In this document: positions 29,448 through 40,450 of the stretch, one piece after another
Numbering within the stretch: the stretch's first letter is position 1
How the letters are laid out: every line of letters starts with the position of its first letter
From: Novakomyces olei
Lineage: Eukaryota > Ascomycota > Novakomycetes > Novakomycetales > Novakomycetaceae
Assembly (NCBI GenBank): GCA_016906335.1
Contig: JADEYG010000002.1
Coordinates: 1-64,000 of the forward strand
Reading direction: 5' to 3'
DNA: 64,000 bases
The notes under the pieces: generated by a model
Seen by the model: the letters and a program-made list of their open reading frames with translations, nothing else
Told to the model about the DNA's origin: nothing
The model's database searches: none
Translations under genes and position numbers: made by a program

Positions 29448-31090
29448 CAATTTACCGTTTAGAAATGCTGTATCTATATCAACATGAAATGTTTTATAGC
29501 CATTGATAAGGCTCAGTGAAAGTAGCATTCTAATTGTGTCTGAACGAGCTACTGGTGCATAAGTTTCGTCAAAATCTTGTTTGAAGATTTGAGTGTAGCC
29601 TTGTGCAACCAATCGAGCTTTATAAATAGTTTCATTTGTATCAATGTTGTATTTAATTTCAAATATTCAACGACACCCGAATATCCTTTTATTTGCTAGT
29701 TTGTATTGTTTTCAATCGTCCATACCTTTTTGTCTTTCATTGCATCCAATTCCTTATTTATGGCCATTTTCCATTCAACTTGTGAAGGGCCATGTATTGC
29801 TTCGTAATAGTTTTGGGGCTATACATTAATATCAACAACGTTATTTACCTGTTGACCAGTTTTTGTATTTAATTTAATAACTTTATCATCTTCCAATAAA
29901 GGAGACAACACTTGTCTTAATTTTTTTTTTGATATTCCTGGAAATTTCAAATTTCTTTTTCCAGTTAGTATCTCAGTCAATTTATCTTGGGTTTTTTCAG
30001 GCTTTTCTTGTTGTATACTGATATTAGATGTAATTCCTTCATTACTATTTTCATTTGTCATTGAAATATCTTCTGTTTCTGGTATTTCGTTTTGTGATCT
30101 TGAATTATTATCTGATGTGTAACCTTGATCTGGTTGATTTGGTGTAATATCAGAGTTAATTAATTGATCTGTATTACGAGACTTTGAAATAATTTCATCT
30201 TTTTGTAGATTTCCAGTCATAGTATTTGTATTGGTTTGTATATCATCATCAGTTCCTTGCATATGATCTGCATTTACTTGTGAATGATCTGCATTGGATA
30301 ATGAAGTAATATTATTATATTCAGTTTCAGAAATGTTTTTGGGTGTATTAATTTTATCTGGAGATTGAACTGAGGAATCAAATAAATCATAATTCATATT
30401 TTCTTGTAGATATCTGTCATCATAATTATTTTTTGATTCATTGTAGTGTTCATCGTCAAAGAAAACGACGTCACGTGAAACAATTCTTTTTCCATGTTTC
30501 AAATCTGATAAAATGCACCCTTTCTGACTTTCTGAATAACCGAGAATTATATATTTTTTGCCTTTTTGTTCAAATTTAGAATTGATATCAATTTGCTTAT
30601 TCTTAGCAACAACTAGACATCCAAAAAGTCGTAAATTGTCCAAATTTGGCTTTGTATTATATAATATTTCGAAGGGGGTTGTACTGCAAGATTTTGATGG
30701 TAATCTGTTTTTGAGATAGCAGCCTGTCAGAACTGCATCTCCCCAGAATTTCATCGGTACTTGTCGATTTAGCAATAGAGCGCGACCTTTAGAAACGAGA
30801 GTTCTATTTGCTCTTTCAGCTACTCCATTCTGTTGCGGTAATAGATGATTGAAGTTTGATGAATTATACCTAATTTTCTGATCGTTTGAGACATTTCTGA
30901 ATTAATATTCAAGTCCATTGTCAGTTCGTAGGATTTTTATTCTTTTTCCAAACTGAGTTTAACAAAAGGACAAAATTCAGAGAATATGTTAGGAACTTAT
31001 CGAATCAACGGTTTGTTGTTGCTCAACATTGTTGAATTTTCAATTGATATAGAAAATATATTTTTTTTATTAAATTCTTGTAAAATTAAT

Positions 31091-31670
31091 GGATTAAAAA
31101 GATTGATTCTGTATTTTGGAACATGCGGGTTGATCTTGCGACGTTGGGTTCGAATAACCCGTCGTGGGCGTGTTTCGACCGCTGTTAGTTTCCGTTGCAG
31201 GATATTGGGTTGAATTATCCCCTGGTAGGCTGTCTTCTCCTTCCGTGGGATGGTCCATGCTGTTAAAAAGATTCGTAGAGCGAGGTTGTGAGGAAAATGA
31301 AGAAAGAAAGGCGGAGCGGAACGTAGGCGTCTGAAAATAGAGAAAATATATATGAAATAACCCGAGGGGAGCTGGGCTCACCACGGCGTTATTTATAAAC
31401 TACGGACGGAGGCGGAAAGCGCAGCACGTTGGGAAGGGGCTGCGCTGGAAACGGAAAGAAATAAACAAATAAATAGCGCAAAGTAAACAAACGCGCGGAA
31501 GTGTATGAAGAAAATAAAAAAGGGGAAAAAGGTAAGTAATAAAGAGGGGATCCTAAGTAAGGATCGTAGGTAGGGATCCTAGGTAGGATCCTTGGTTCGA
31601 TAAACCCTAACCATAACCCTAAACTGTATCTATGACCTTAACCCTGACTAACCCTAAGTGGTTCATTACA
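31091..31670 (-). mobile_element. LTR (31287-31670) plus gag start of a Ty3 element-1 relative
   Basis: Minus-strand LTR TGTAATGAACC...TTTTCCTCACA, 384 bp, diverged from the LTRs of Ty3 element 1 but with the same promoter box and CCTAGGATCC repeats; it also carries telomere-like TTAGGGTTAGTCAGGG. It is followed by a gag-like opening (MDHPTEGEDSLPGDNSTQ) that stops at the border with copia A. Confidence 0.7.
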
Positions 31671-32198
31671 CAAGGTCATGAGCACGAAAATTCATCGGAA
31701 TACATAGCTCAGCTGGAAACTCGGGCCGACATACTTCTGGACGCAATATGTTAGGAGTGTAGATAATAAATAATTAAACATTGAATTACTTAAAGGGTCC
31801 TAAACGTGTACGGATTAAAATTAAACATTGAATTACTTAAAGGGGCCTCCAGCGTCAAACTGGTATACCAAACTGGCCAAATCAAACGCTCGAGCCCTGA
31901 ACTCTTGGAATCAGTTCTGTGAACATTTCTTTCATTTTTTAAACTCACATACCAACTTTGGAGACAGCTGCGACGACTCCCCGACAGGAGGCTTACAATA
32001 TCCGATTACAGCCTCCAATTTAAAGAGCTGTGCATTAAACTGCATAGAACCGAAACAAGCGAACTCGTACAAGAGTACAGAACGGGCCTATCTCCTTTCG
32101 TCGCCCAAGTACTCAACACTCAACAATTCAGTTCCCTCGACGAAATTATTAAAACAGCCTTACCGTACGATAACTTCATCACACAATCCATCCCACGG

Positions 32199-32842
32199 AT
32201 GACAAATTGTCCTTATCGCCCCAACGAATGGAAGTCAAGCCCAACCAACAATCACCTCCAACACGGGAAATCGCCAGGACAAAGTCACCAACAATCAACA
32301 ATAACTTGCTATAAGTGCGGCAAAAGAGGACACTACGCCCCGGACTGCAAATCAACTTACCAACAAAGCGCTCAACATGACTCTCAAACAAAAAACATCA
32401 CAAAGAAGGCCTTATTCACAAGCAGTGCTGAACAAGACGATCACTGGGACAAAGCCGACATCGTTATTAAAAGCGACCATATCAATGGTAGATATACCGC
32501 CATCTTGGATACCGGATCCTCTATCAACGCAATCTCTAAAACATTTGTTCCGAACACCGTCAAACTTAACAACACTGATTCCGTTATTTCGGCAACAGGT
32601 CATAAAATTAATACACCATACATCAACCTGGACATCGTGCATAATAATAAAATAATCCCAACCCAATTCCACATCATAAATTTGCCGAAGCCTATAATAT
32701 TAGGCAACAAATGGATTAAACAACACATGTACCTACAAGCGAAACAGCCAGAGAATGCCCCACTCATTCCTGTAGAATACGCCAATTACAAATCAGTATT
32801 CTCGGAAACACAGTCAGAAGCACTACCGGCAAGACGACCCTA
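32199..32842 (+). pseudogene. gag end and protease of family-3 Ty3 element
   Basis: Contains the zinc knuckle CYKCGKRGHYAPDC and the aspartic protease motif ILDTGSSINAIS about 60 residues later, followed by ILGNKWIKQH, the protease end. The frame is cut by the solo LTR at 32843. Confidence 0.7.
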
Positions 32843-33429
32843 TGTAAGACGGTCCTTACAGCTACAAACGCTGGGGCCGGTCGTGTATAGTTTTAAATAG
32901 AAGTAAAGGAATAAATGACACAAGAGGAACAGAAAGCGATTACTGTAAAGCTTACCAGGAGTAATATAATGATAATCAACCCGTGAAGGGCGAGAGGCCC
33001 TCACGGGCAACTATAAACTAAACTAAGCTGCGGAGGAGCGGATGCTCCTTCGCACTCTAAACTACTCTTCCCAAGCTAACTTATGCGAAGGTCGCACAAG
33101 TTAGAGAGGGAAGCTCTCAGCCTAAACTAGTCTATGGAAATAACTATGAATGTTCTCGCGCTAGCGTGCGAGAATGAGAACGGGAAGCGAGGTCCGTGCA
33201 CATTGTGCATGGAGCCCCTCGCTCCCGTGGGCCAAGCTGGCTTAGTGCGCGTACCTACATGCGCACTAAGACAACTTCTACGTCCAAAGACCATCGCGTT
33301 ACGCGCCGACTGGTCTTGGGCCGCGTTGGCGAAGCTTGCGACGCGCGGACATCCCAAGTCCGACTACAGGCGTCGCCCCTCGCTTCCCAACGCGGTTGTC
33401 AGGAACTCGCCAAGGCGAGGATCATGACA
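32843..33429 (+). repeat. Solo LTR, family 4, with CCCTA target duplication
   Basis: Begins TGTAAGACGGTCCTTACAG, ends GGATCATGACA, 587 bp. CCCTA lies on both sides (32838-32842 and 33430-33434). The 3' half is GC-rich with several stems (GCGAGAATGAGAACGGG, GCTAGCGTGCGAGAA). Inserted between protease and reverse transcriptase of the family-3 element. Confidence 0.85.
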
Positions 33430-33765
33430 CCCTACGACCATCAAATTACTCTTGAGTCCGAAGACGCAACCCCGCCCGCGCAGGCGATATATCGACTGTC
33501 ACAAACAGAATTGGAGGCTCTAAAACAATACATCAGTACCAATCTCCGAAAAGGATACATCCGAGAGTCAAGCTCCCCAGCTGGTGCCCCGGTTCTCTTC
33601 GTGAAAAACAAGAATGGCGAACTCCGCTTATGCGTAAATTACAAGCGCCTCAACTCGATAACAAGGAAACATTGCCTGGCGCTTCCGCTTATTTCAGAAT
33701 TGCTGGACCGACTCAGAAACGCTAAAATTTTCACTCTCCTAGACCTGAGGTCTGCCTATTAACCG
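33430..33765 (+). pseudogene. Reverse transcriptase start of family-3 Ty3 element
   Basis: Reads AGAPVLFVKNKNGELRLCV, then LPLISELLDRLRNAKIFTLL, typical of the N-terminal third of Ty3 reverse transcriptase. Incomplete. Confidence 0.75.
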
Positions 33766-33860
33766 CCGCACTGCTACAAAAGCAAAAATCGAAATGTGAA
33801 CCAATCTGTTTTGTAAGCAGAACACATAACTGACCACGCCAATCTGCTAAACATGAAGGA

Positions 33861-34067
33861 TGTTAGGAGGTGACCCTGGGTGATGGACTAGTCCGATATC
33901 GCGCGGGCGGAGGCAGCAAGATGGGATGAACCAGAGCACTGTCGGGGATTATTGCAACGAGGAAACTAAGGAGCCTACAGCTGCAAAGTATAGGCGTAAC
34001 CCAAATTGATTTCACACAAGGGACAAGTAGAAAACAAGCCTCTATTTATAAGCTTGACCCTTGTGTT
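33861..34067 (+). repeat. LTR family 7, partial
   Basis: TGTTAGGAGGTGACCCTGGG to CTTGACCCTTGTG; matches the first 200 bp of the LTR at 51571-51917. Cuts the pol of the family-3 element. Confidence 0.7.
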
Positions 34068-34634
34068 TTAACGGATTAGATCACCGCATTAGCAGCAGCA
34101 GAGTTTGCATACAACAACTCGATTTATCGCGCAACAAAGATGAGCCCATACGACGTACTCTGGAACTACAAACCACACGCCCTCTTCCTGGTACCGCCCC
34201 CACGAGACACTCCGCCCATTACAACACAAACAACGATAAACACTGTGCGACAAAACCTGGAAAGTTCAGCAAGACAAATGGTCCAACCTTACTTTTACGA
34301 CCAGGCGCACTGGTATTAGCACAAACACAACGACAAAGCACGCGCGCCCCGTTCACAATCATCGAAAACGTGAACCCGCAAACTCATACATTACAACTAC
34401 CATGTAACAGAACCGAAACTTTTCACGAAAGTCGACTCCAACCCGCTGCTCCCTTTCACGCGACCCCGAACGCAACAGTACCACTTCACCAATTCCAATA
34501 CGTCCGGCCACCACGCCTCATTCGAACAATACGCCAATACCTCGTCAAACTCCCTGGCGAGGCACCAAAAGTAATGTCGGAAAGTGCGCTAACAGCATAT
34601 TACAAATTCGAACAGGGAGGACAAGAGGCAGAAT

Positions 34635-34930
34635 GATAGGACCCCTATCATGATAATCCAAAATACAAGTTAACATAAACTAACATTTGGTTTACATCAT
34701 CAACCCCCCTTTTTGCCCTTGAAAGCTGGATTTCAAGGAGGACCCCTTTGCTTAGTTGACAGCCTATAAATACGAGGCGCGTTCTTCAACAGAACTTCAT
34801 AGTTTAATTAACTTTTGTTTCTCCTATCAAGCTATCCTACTTGTTTCAGGACAAGGAAAAGCACATAAGGAAGCGCGAATTGTTATTAGTTATTAACTAT
34901 AACTTGATCGTTAACATATATATATTATAT
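34635..34930 (+). repeat. 3' LTR of family-3 Ty3 element
   Basis: TGATAGGACCCCTATCATG..., with the promoter box CCTATAAATACGAGG. It follows a purine tract at the end of the pol tail (GGGAGGACAAGAGG) and ends in a TA-rich tract where the border is unclear. Same family as 16639-16919. Confidence 0.75.
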
Positions 34931-35527
34931 ATATATATACTCAACACTCAGCATATGCGGTGGGTTCCCGGTCGTTGTCTTTGGTGACTTTAAAGGTAAG
35001 TGCGTATTCCTTTGTGGTTCCAAGATACCACAAGACCTTTTCTGCCATCAACATATGGTACACTTGTGGGTTCTGTAGCTTGTATGAGAGTCTTCTAACT
35101 GAGTTAGCTATATCAGGTCCTGCGGCGGTCGTTATGTGTCTTAGCGTTCCGACTAGACTTTTATATCTCTTTATTTCCCGGCCTTGTAGCGGGCGTGCTT
35201 CTGGGCTTCCTTCTGGAGGATTTATTGGTCCAGGAACGGCCGGCCTTCTTTGCCGGAAATACTTCAGGTATAGTCTCCCAAATCTTGATAAGGTCCTCGT
35301 TATATATTCTTCGGCGCATAGACTCACCGCATCGCATTTCTTTAGTTGGCTTGTCCCAATACCAAGGAATTTTGAGATGGGTTCTGTGGCATCTGTTTCG
35401 AATCGCGCCTGTGTCTGCTTAATAACTTTGAGGCTTACATCCTCATTCTCACAGACTACCATAGTATCGTCGACATAAACAGCTATAATACAGAGACATG
35501 TTCCATATCGACGTATAAATATGTTAG

Positions 35528-36133
35528 TGTAAGGTGCCCTTAGAGGGGAGTACCGCGGTGTAAACTCGCGTGTCGCTACAGGCGAACACGGACCGTCCTT
35601 TGCGAGACCGCTCGACAAAGGAAGTTCAATCGGGTACCGCGCGAAGCGAGTACCGAGAACGATTCTACGTCCCAAGACCATCGCGTTACGCGCCGACTGG
35701 TCTTGGGCCGCGTTGGCAAACTTGCGACGCGCGGACCTAAGCCCGACTACAGGCGTCGCCGCTCGCTTCCCAACGCGGCTGTCAGAGACTCCCCAAGGCG
35801 AGGATCATGACACATCCGCATTGGGAAAGCGGTGGCGAGCTATGTACGATATGGATCGATCTATCTAGCCTCGTAGCGATGCGCGATCGCTACTACTACT
35901 CTCATGCGCCGCGACATGCCTACGTCGCGCGGGCATGGACATTGACCTGCTTCGCGCGAGCCAGGTCCAACCTGCTCGCGAACTAGGCGACCTACGCGCT
36001 TCGCGCGAAAAGTGTCCAACATTACCTCGCGCGAGCTATTCAAAGCTATCTAGCCTGAAGTCATCGCCCTTGGCGCTACAGGACTTCAGGCGTCGTTCGC
36101 TGTCGTGGTCTGCGCGAGGCGGGGATCATGACA
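35528..36133 (+). repeat. Chimeric solo LTR (families 5 and 4) with GTTAG target duplication
   Basis: TGTAAGGTGCCC...GGGGATCATGACA, 606 bp, GTTAG on both sides (35523-35527, 36134-36138). The first ~140 bp and last ~310 bp match the family-5 LTR at 43080-43785 (reverse strand), while about 35665-35812 matches the 3' end of family 4, including a second internal GGATCATGACA. This looks like an LTR mosaic formed before insertion. Confidence 0.8.
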
Positions 36134-36522
36134 GTTAGGTGCTGAAACATAACCTTGACAGTGTCCGATTCGAATTTTGGATGGCTGCTTACAAAATTGT
36201 TTTTGTAGTTGGGCATATAGTAAGTATCCTTAAGATGGATGTCTTTTCCATACACTGTTCCGAGAAAGTAATCCCCTTTGATTTGTGTTTTCCCCGTTCC
36301 ATCTACACTTGAGAGCGTTGCGAGAAGATCGAGAACCTGACGGTTGCGAAGGTGGTGGAGTGATTGACACATCGGCACCGGTATCCCATAAGAATATTAG
36401 ACATATATCAGTGTTAGCTTTAGATTCTGTAAGCTGTCCACATTGTTCTTCAATGCTTTGCAAGTCCAGGTCGATCTGTTGTTCGGCGCGATCATCATTT
36501 AAGACATTAGATGTCATGCGAT

Positions 36523-36750
36523 CATATATCCTCGCTACGTAGAATATTCTAGAAACACTAACTACTTAAACGATTAAACAACTAACAATAATAAAAGAAC
36601 AATAATAGTCGATAGATAATAAATAATAAATATTAAATAAATATTAAATATTAAATAAAGACAACAAACAAATAAGAAAATAGCGCTTCAATAGCGTCGG
36701 TGCTATCGAAGACGCAATAACAATATAGGAATAAATTCAATCGTAACATC
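36523..36750 (-). repeat. Partial LTR of the JmjC-bearing Ty3 family
   Basis: From TATCCTCGCTACGTAGAATA to GAATTCAATCGTAACA-type end; matches 25110-25345. It lacks its other half and sits in copia element D. Confidence 0.75.
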
Positions 36751-37709
36751 CGGCGTATTACTTTCGGTCGCTCTGCAACACCTTCTTCTTTAACATCGGA
36801 ATTTCCGCGTTGGCGATTGTGTTGGCTTCTTGGATTGGGCTTGAACGATTCCTGTCTAGGCTATGCTCCTTGTTGGTCTAAGTCATACCAAGGCGGTCTA
36901 CCCTCCTTTGTATATGAGGGTCGCATGGCATTTGCGTGGATACTAGAGTCCATATCTGGATTGATTTCGCCGTCCACTGAAGTTAAAAATTCCAGTATAT
37001 CCTCAACCAATTGTGTGTCTATATCTAGTTTCAGTAAACGAGATATGTACTTGTCCAGATTTTGGACATTTGCGAAAGATTTCCTTGAATCAGGGTTAGT
37101 TAGGGTTATTATTCGCCGTTGTGTGATAGCGCTTCATAAGATGCAGTATGTCAATGTCGCTATCTGTGAGTTGCTTTTCCAGAATTCCTTGGCCAATTGG
37201 AAACGTTATCATTGAAGACATTAGTTTGAGCTTCTGGGCTCTAAGGTTTTCCTTGTTAAGGAAGCGCGGTTCAATATTTTCCTTTATAGCTCTTTTAATA
37301 CTTTCATCCTGCACCTTTGGAAAACCTTCTGTATTTTCCATATATATGTGTTCTTCCCCTTTTCTAGTTTTTTCAACTAAGTAAGATTCTCCCTCTATTT
37401 TCAGTGCACGAATTTTCATGGTCACTGACGAGGTCTCTTCAGGGAGACAGCTTCTTTTAACGACCTCAAACAAGGCCGGAAGATCATTTGTGACAAAGGC
37501 TATTTTTTCTTCACTCGGGTCGCAGTGCAATATACTATCACTAAAAGCTTGAACTCCATCTCCGTTGTGCCTTTGAACTTTGTAGTATCAACACAATCAG
37601 ATACATCATCCACCATCTGTAAGCTGATGTTTGAGATAATTTCTGTTATGCTCGACATTCTGTCAGTTTTGGACTTTAATTTTTCAGACTCTTAATCTAT
37701 TCGTATTCA

Positions 37710-37966
37710 CCTAGGCTCGTAGTACTTGTTTTTGATCTTCATGTAATTACTATTCACAAATAGCTATATAAAGTTCTTGGCTTATACTGTACTTGAGCAC
37801 AACATGTCTATATATATATATGTATATGTATATATATATATACATATATATATACATATATATATATATATACATATATATATACATATATATATACATA
37901 TATATATACATATATATATACATATATATATACATATATATATACATATATATATACTCAACTCAA
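37710..37966. repeat. Dispersed repeat plus long TA-rich microsatellite
   Basis: 37710-37810 matches 17266-17380. 37811-37966 is a TA repeat with a 12-bp higher order (TATATATACATA repeated about ten times). It gives long Tyr/Ile frames on both strands that are not genes. Confidence 0.85.
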
Positions 37967-37991
37967 CATATATTACTCCCACTTTGAGATA

Positions 37992-38448
37992 ATTACGGGC
38001 AACTATAAACTAAACTAAGCGGCGGAGAAGCGGATGCTTCTTCGCATACTAAACTTCTCTTCCCAAGCTAACTTATGAGAAGGTCGCACAAGTTAGAGCG
38101 GGAAGCTTTCGACCTAAACTAGTCTATGGAATAATTATGGATTGTTCTCGCGCTAGCGGAGTGCGAAGGGTCGCACTCGCTAGCGTGCGAGAATGAGAAC
38201 GGGAAGCGAGGTCCGTGCACATTGTGCATGGAGCCTCTCTCTCCCGTGGGCCAAGCTGGCTTAGTGCGCATACCTACATGCGCACTAAGTCAATTTCTAC
38301 TTACTAAGACCATTGCGTTACGCGCCGACTGGTCTTGGGCCGCGTTGGCGAAGCTTGCGACGCGCGGACAACCCAAGTCCGACTACAGGCGTCGTCCCTC
38401 GCTTCCCAACGCGGCTGTCTGGGATTCTCAAAGGCGAAAATCATGACA
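37992..38448 (+). repeat. LTR family 4, 5'-incomplete copy
   Basis: Matches the last ~450 bp of the family-4 LTR (GGGCAACTATAAACTAAAC through AAAATCATGACA). It contains the longer version of the stem GCTAGCGGAGTGCGAAGG, also found at 52380. Confidence 0.7.
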
Positions 38449-38449
38449 C

Positions 38450-39360
38450 TATGGCACAATCAAATGTCACCCCCGATGAGGAACAATAAATTATTTCGGG
38501 AGTGATTCCTGTTCTCAAATCTTTGCATGAATATAGTGAATGGAAGACAAAAATAGTTAACAGATTGGAACTTCATGGGTTTCCCTCATTATTGGAATCC
38601 GAACAAGAATCTAGTTTTCTTAAAACTGCAATACTAATTATCACTACCAAAATAATTGGGGCAATAAGCGGAGGCTTGCTTGGTCCCCGCAATGACGGAA
38701 TCAAATCTCTTAAAGAATTATTCAAAACTCTTGATTCGGAATTTGAAAAAAATAAAAATTAAGTGATCGAAGCGGTAACACCCAAATTCATGGCTCCTCA
38801 AAAATTGTGGGGAGGAGACTCTGAACGGTTTATTGCCGAATACAGAACTATTGTGGTCAATCTTGTACGACTCTGATTCTCGGAGCTTACTTACTTTACC
38901 TATTGTGGTATACTATCTGCGCTACAAATAGAAATTGCGGGGAACGTACGTCATAATGTTAGTTCCAAAATAAGTGAGAAATTGCACGTTTTCGATTTGT
39001 TGGATTTGGTGGGGAACGAATTAGGCTTTTATGGCAATGAGCACCAATTCTACAACGATTTAAATGCGAATCATATTCAAACATACAACAATCAATCAAA
39101 AAAATACGGAGAGTAGACCAAAAAGGAGTGTGACATCGGAATCCCCACACTCAAGTGTGATTTTTGTGAACGGATGGGACACAAGTCTGATTACTGTTTC
39201 AAAATTCCAAGGGCAAAGGAACCAAATAATGTTCTCATTGTGAAATATATGGTCATACTGTGAAAGAATGCCGTAAGAGAAACAAAAACAATAATAAATT
39301 AAACAAAGCACGTACAGTGTACAATGTATCAAATGATACAAGTGAGCCTATCTTGTGACT
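38450..39360 (+). pseudogene. copia gag remnant
   Basis: Plus-strand gag-type text (VIPVLKSLHEYSEWKTKIVN, later KLWGGDSERFIAEYR) and two zinc-knuckle-like clusters (CDFCERMGHKSDYC and a following HCEIYGHTVKEC). Broken; no pol follows. Confidence 0.6.
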
Positions 39361-40013
39361 AGATGACTGCACAATATCAGAAAGGGTTAGGATTAGTTAG
39401 GGTTACAAACTTGTATCAATTTTAAATTTGAACAAAAAATACATATGATGACAAATATCTCCAAATGAATATAAATTATGATTCATTTAATTCTTCAGGG
39501 TTAGGGTTAGGGTCTGCGCTCCAAGCGCTACTTTAAGCACCTTCCCTCAATACTACTAACTAAACTAACTAAACTAAACTACGAAGTTGCTTACTCAAGT
39601 ACTCTCAGCACCTAAGTTTGACTACAGGCGTCGTCCCTCGCTTCCCAACGTGGTTGTCGGGGACTTGCAAAGGCGAGGATCATGACAAGAAAACCGGAGA
39701 TATTAACTGAATAAAGAAAATTGAAGTTTCCAGAAATTTCAAAAAAACAATTGTTAGCACATCATTATTTCAAATACACATCCTTTCTGTGTTATAGCGA
39801 ACAGCACCTGTAGAAACAGAATAGGCTCCGCCGAAGGTTCTCCAAACTTCGACGCCCTTTCAGTTTCTTACATATACACCGTAGCAAAATGGAGTGGCTG
39901 TAGGAGCTAACAGAACTCTCGTTTCTAATGCTCTCGCTTTGTTATTAGATCGGCAAGTACCTATAAAATCTTGAAGATGCGATTCTAACAAGCTGCTATC
40001 TCAAGAACAGTGT
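39361..40013. other. Patchwork of small repeat pieces
   Basis: Telomere-like words at 39384-39412 and 39498-39512 (AGGGTTAGGGTTAGGG), the last 70 bp of a family-4 LTR (39618-39687, ending GGATCATGACA), and a plus-strand scrap of copia-A integrase (about 39870-40011: NRTLVSNALALLL, RQVPIKS). No gene. Confidence 0.5.
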
Positions 40014-40074
40014 TATGGTTGTAGAGGGCGAAAGCCTAAAGGAGAACCCAATTGCCGGATTTCACGCCGGCTCC
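40014..40074 (-). repeat. Short end of the JmjC-family LTR
   Basis: TGTTATGGTTGTAGAGGGCG... to CACGCCGGCTC, identical in layout to the end of the 400-bp LTR. It abuts the plus-strand accessory fragment that follows. Confidence 0.7.
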
Positions 40075-40450
40075 TACTGGACTCGCCCAATTGAAAGCTT
40101 ATAACAGCTTTAAAGATGTTATTACTACTCCTAAGAAAGGCCATAGGTCGTTCGGACTGCCTCATTTCGAGTCTCTATACATGTCAAATGACATGTTCAG
40201 CGAGTTCCATGCTGAAAATAGTCGCTTTGGAAAGCCACTGTCTCGAAATTCTGTCGTCTCAGCGTACGTTGCCACAAAACAGAGGATTTGTGAAAGCCTC
40301 ACGGCTTCAAAAAAGTCAAGTTTTGGTGTGAGAAGAGAGTTTAGAATAACATACGATAAAATACTAGACTTCAGCTTAGACGACTACTCTGTATTGGAGA
40401 CATTGGAATCAGAATCTGCAGTTCCATGTCCCTCCAGCTATTATTCGTGA
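40075..40450 (+). pseudogene. Fragment of a diverged accessory protein of the JmjC-element lineage
   Basis: Plus-strand frame with ENSRFGKPLSRNSVVSAYVA, KQRICESLTASKKSSFGVRR and DYSVLETLESESA. The same signature (ENNRFGKPLFRTFVISAYVA, KQKICESLASSRKTSFGVRN) occurs on the minus strand at 49850-50100, next to zinc-finger and JmjC-like text. It is therefore the C-terminal part of a second accessory subfamily. Incomplete; no known domain name. Confidence 0.55.

Larger units (their letters stand above)
17381..31090 (-). mobile_element. Ty1/copia element A (broken, host of two nested insertions)
   Basis: Minus-strand copia element in pieces. 29448-30985 holds the end of integrase and the linker before reverse transcriptase (MKFWGDAVLTGCYLKNRLP is the typical copia integrase end), then the first part of reverse transcriptase. 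The rest of reverse transcriptase (YGLKQAPRSW, AVYVDDLM) and RNase H (AWGDADFAGD...SRSGYVL) lie at 23765-24722. The 3' LTR starts at 23540 after a purine tract (ATGGGGAG). It is interrupted by copia B (24725-29447) within reverse transcriptase and by Ty3 element 1 (17537-23428) within the 3' LTR. The 5' end is missing, joined at about 31090 to a Ty3 fragment. Several breaks; an old copy. Confidence 0.8.
31671..34930 (+). mobile_element. Ty3-type element of family 3 (broken), with two foreign LTRs inside
   Basis: gag pieces 31828-32340, CCHC knuckle and protease to 32842, then a solo LTR of family 4 (32843-33429), reverse transcriptase start 33430-33765, a family-7 LTR piece (33861 to about 34067), integrase end and tail 34068-34634, and the 3' LTR from 34635 to about 34930. 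Large parts of pol are missing. A 25-bp direct repeat (ATTAAACATTGAATTACTTA...) occurs at 31773 and 31820. Old and broken. Confidence 0.7.
34941..37690 (-). mobile_element. Ty1/copia element D (broken), with two LTR insertions
   Basis: Minus-strand remnants in order: gag-like region 37690-36760 (KIRALKIEGESYLVEKTRKG); a piece of the JmjC-family LTR 36750-36523; protease 36522-36139 (FLWDTGADVSITPPP); a solo LTR 36133-35528; reverse transcriptase/RNase H start 35522-34941 (AVYVDDTMVV, then YKSLVGTLRHITTAAGPDI). Neither LTR of its own was found. Old. Confidence 0.65.

Noticed and set aside
31140-31165. tRNA B-box-like GGGTTCGAATAACC
   Set aside because: No A box or cloverleaf around it; it lies in the gag start of a Ty3 relative. 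I found no convincing tRNA or rRNA gene in the window.
33127-33427. Conserved-looking frames repeated at 33.2, 38.2 and 52.4 kb
   Set aside because: They are the GC-rich 3' half of LTR family 4 in different copies; the similarity is at DNA level and the frames differ between copies.
37811-37966. Possible CRISPR-like regular repeat
   Set aside because: Simple TA-rich microsatellite with no unique spacers, in a eukaryotic context.
37750-37992. Tyr/Ile repeat frames on both strands
   Set aside because: Translations of the TATATACATA microsatellite.
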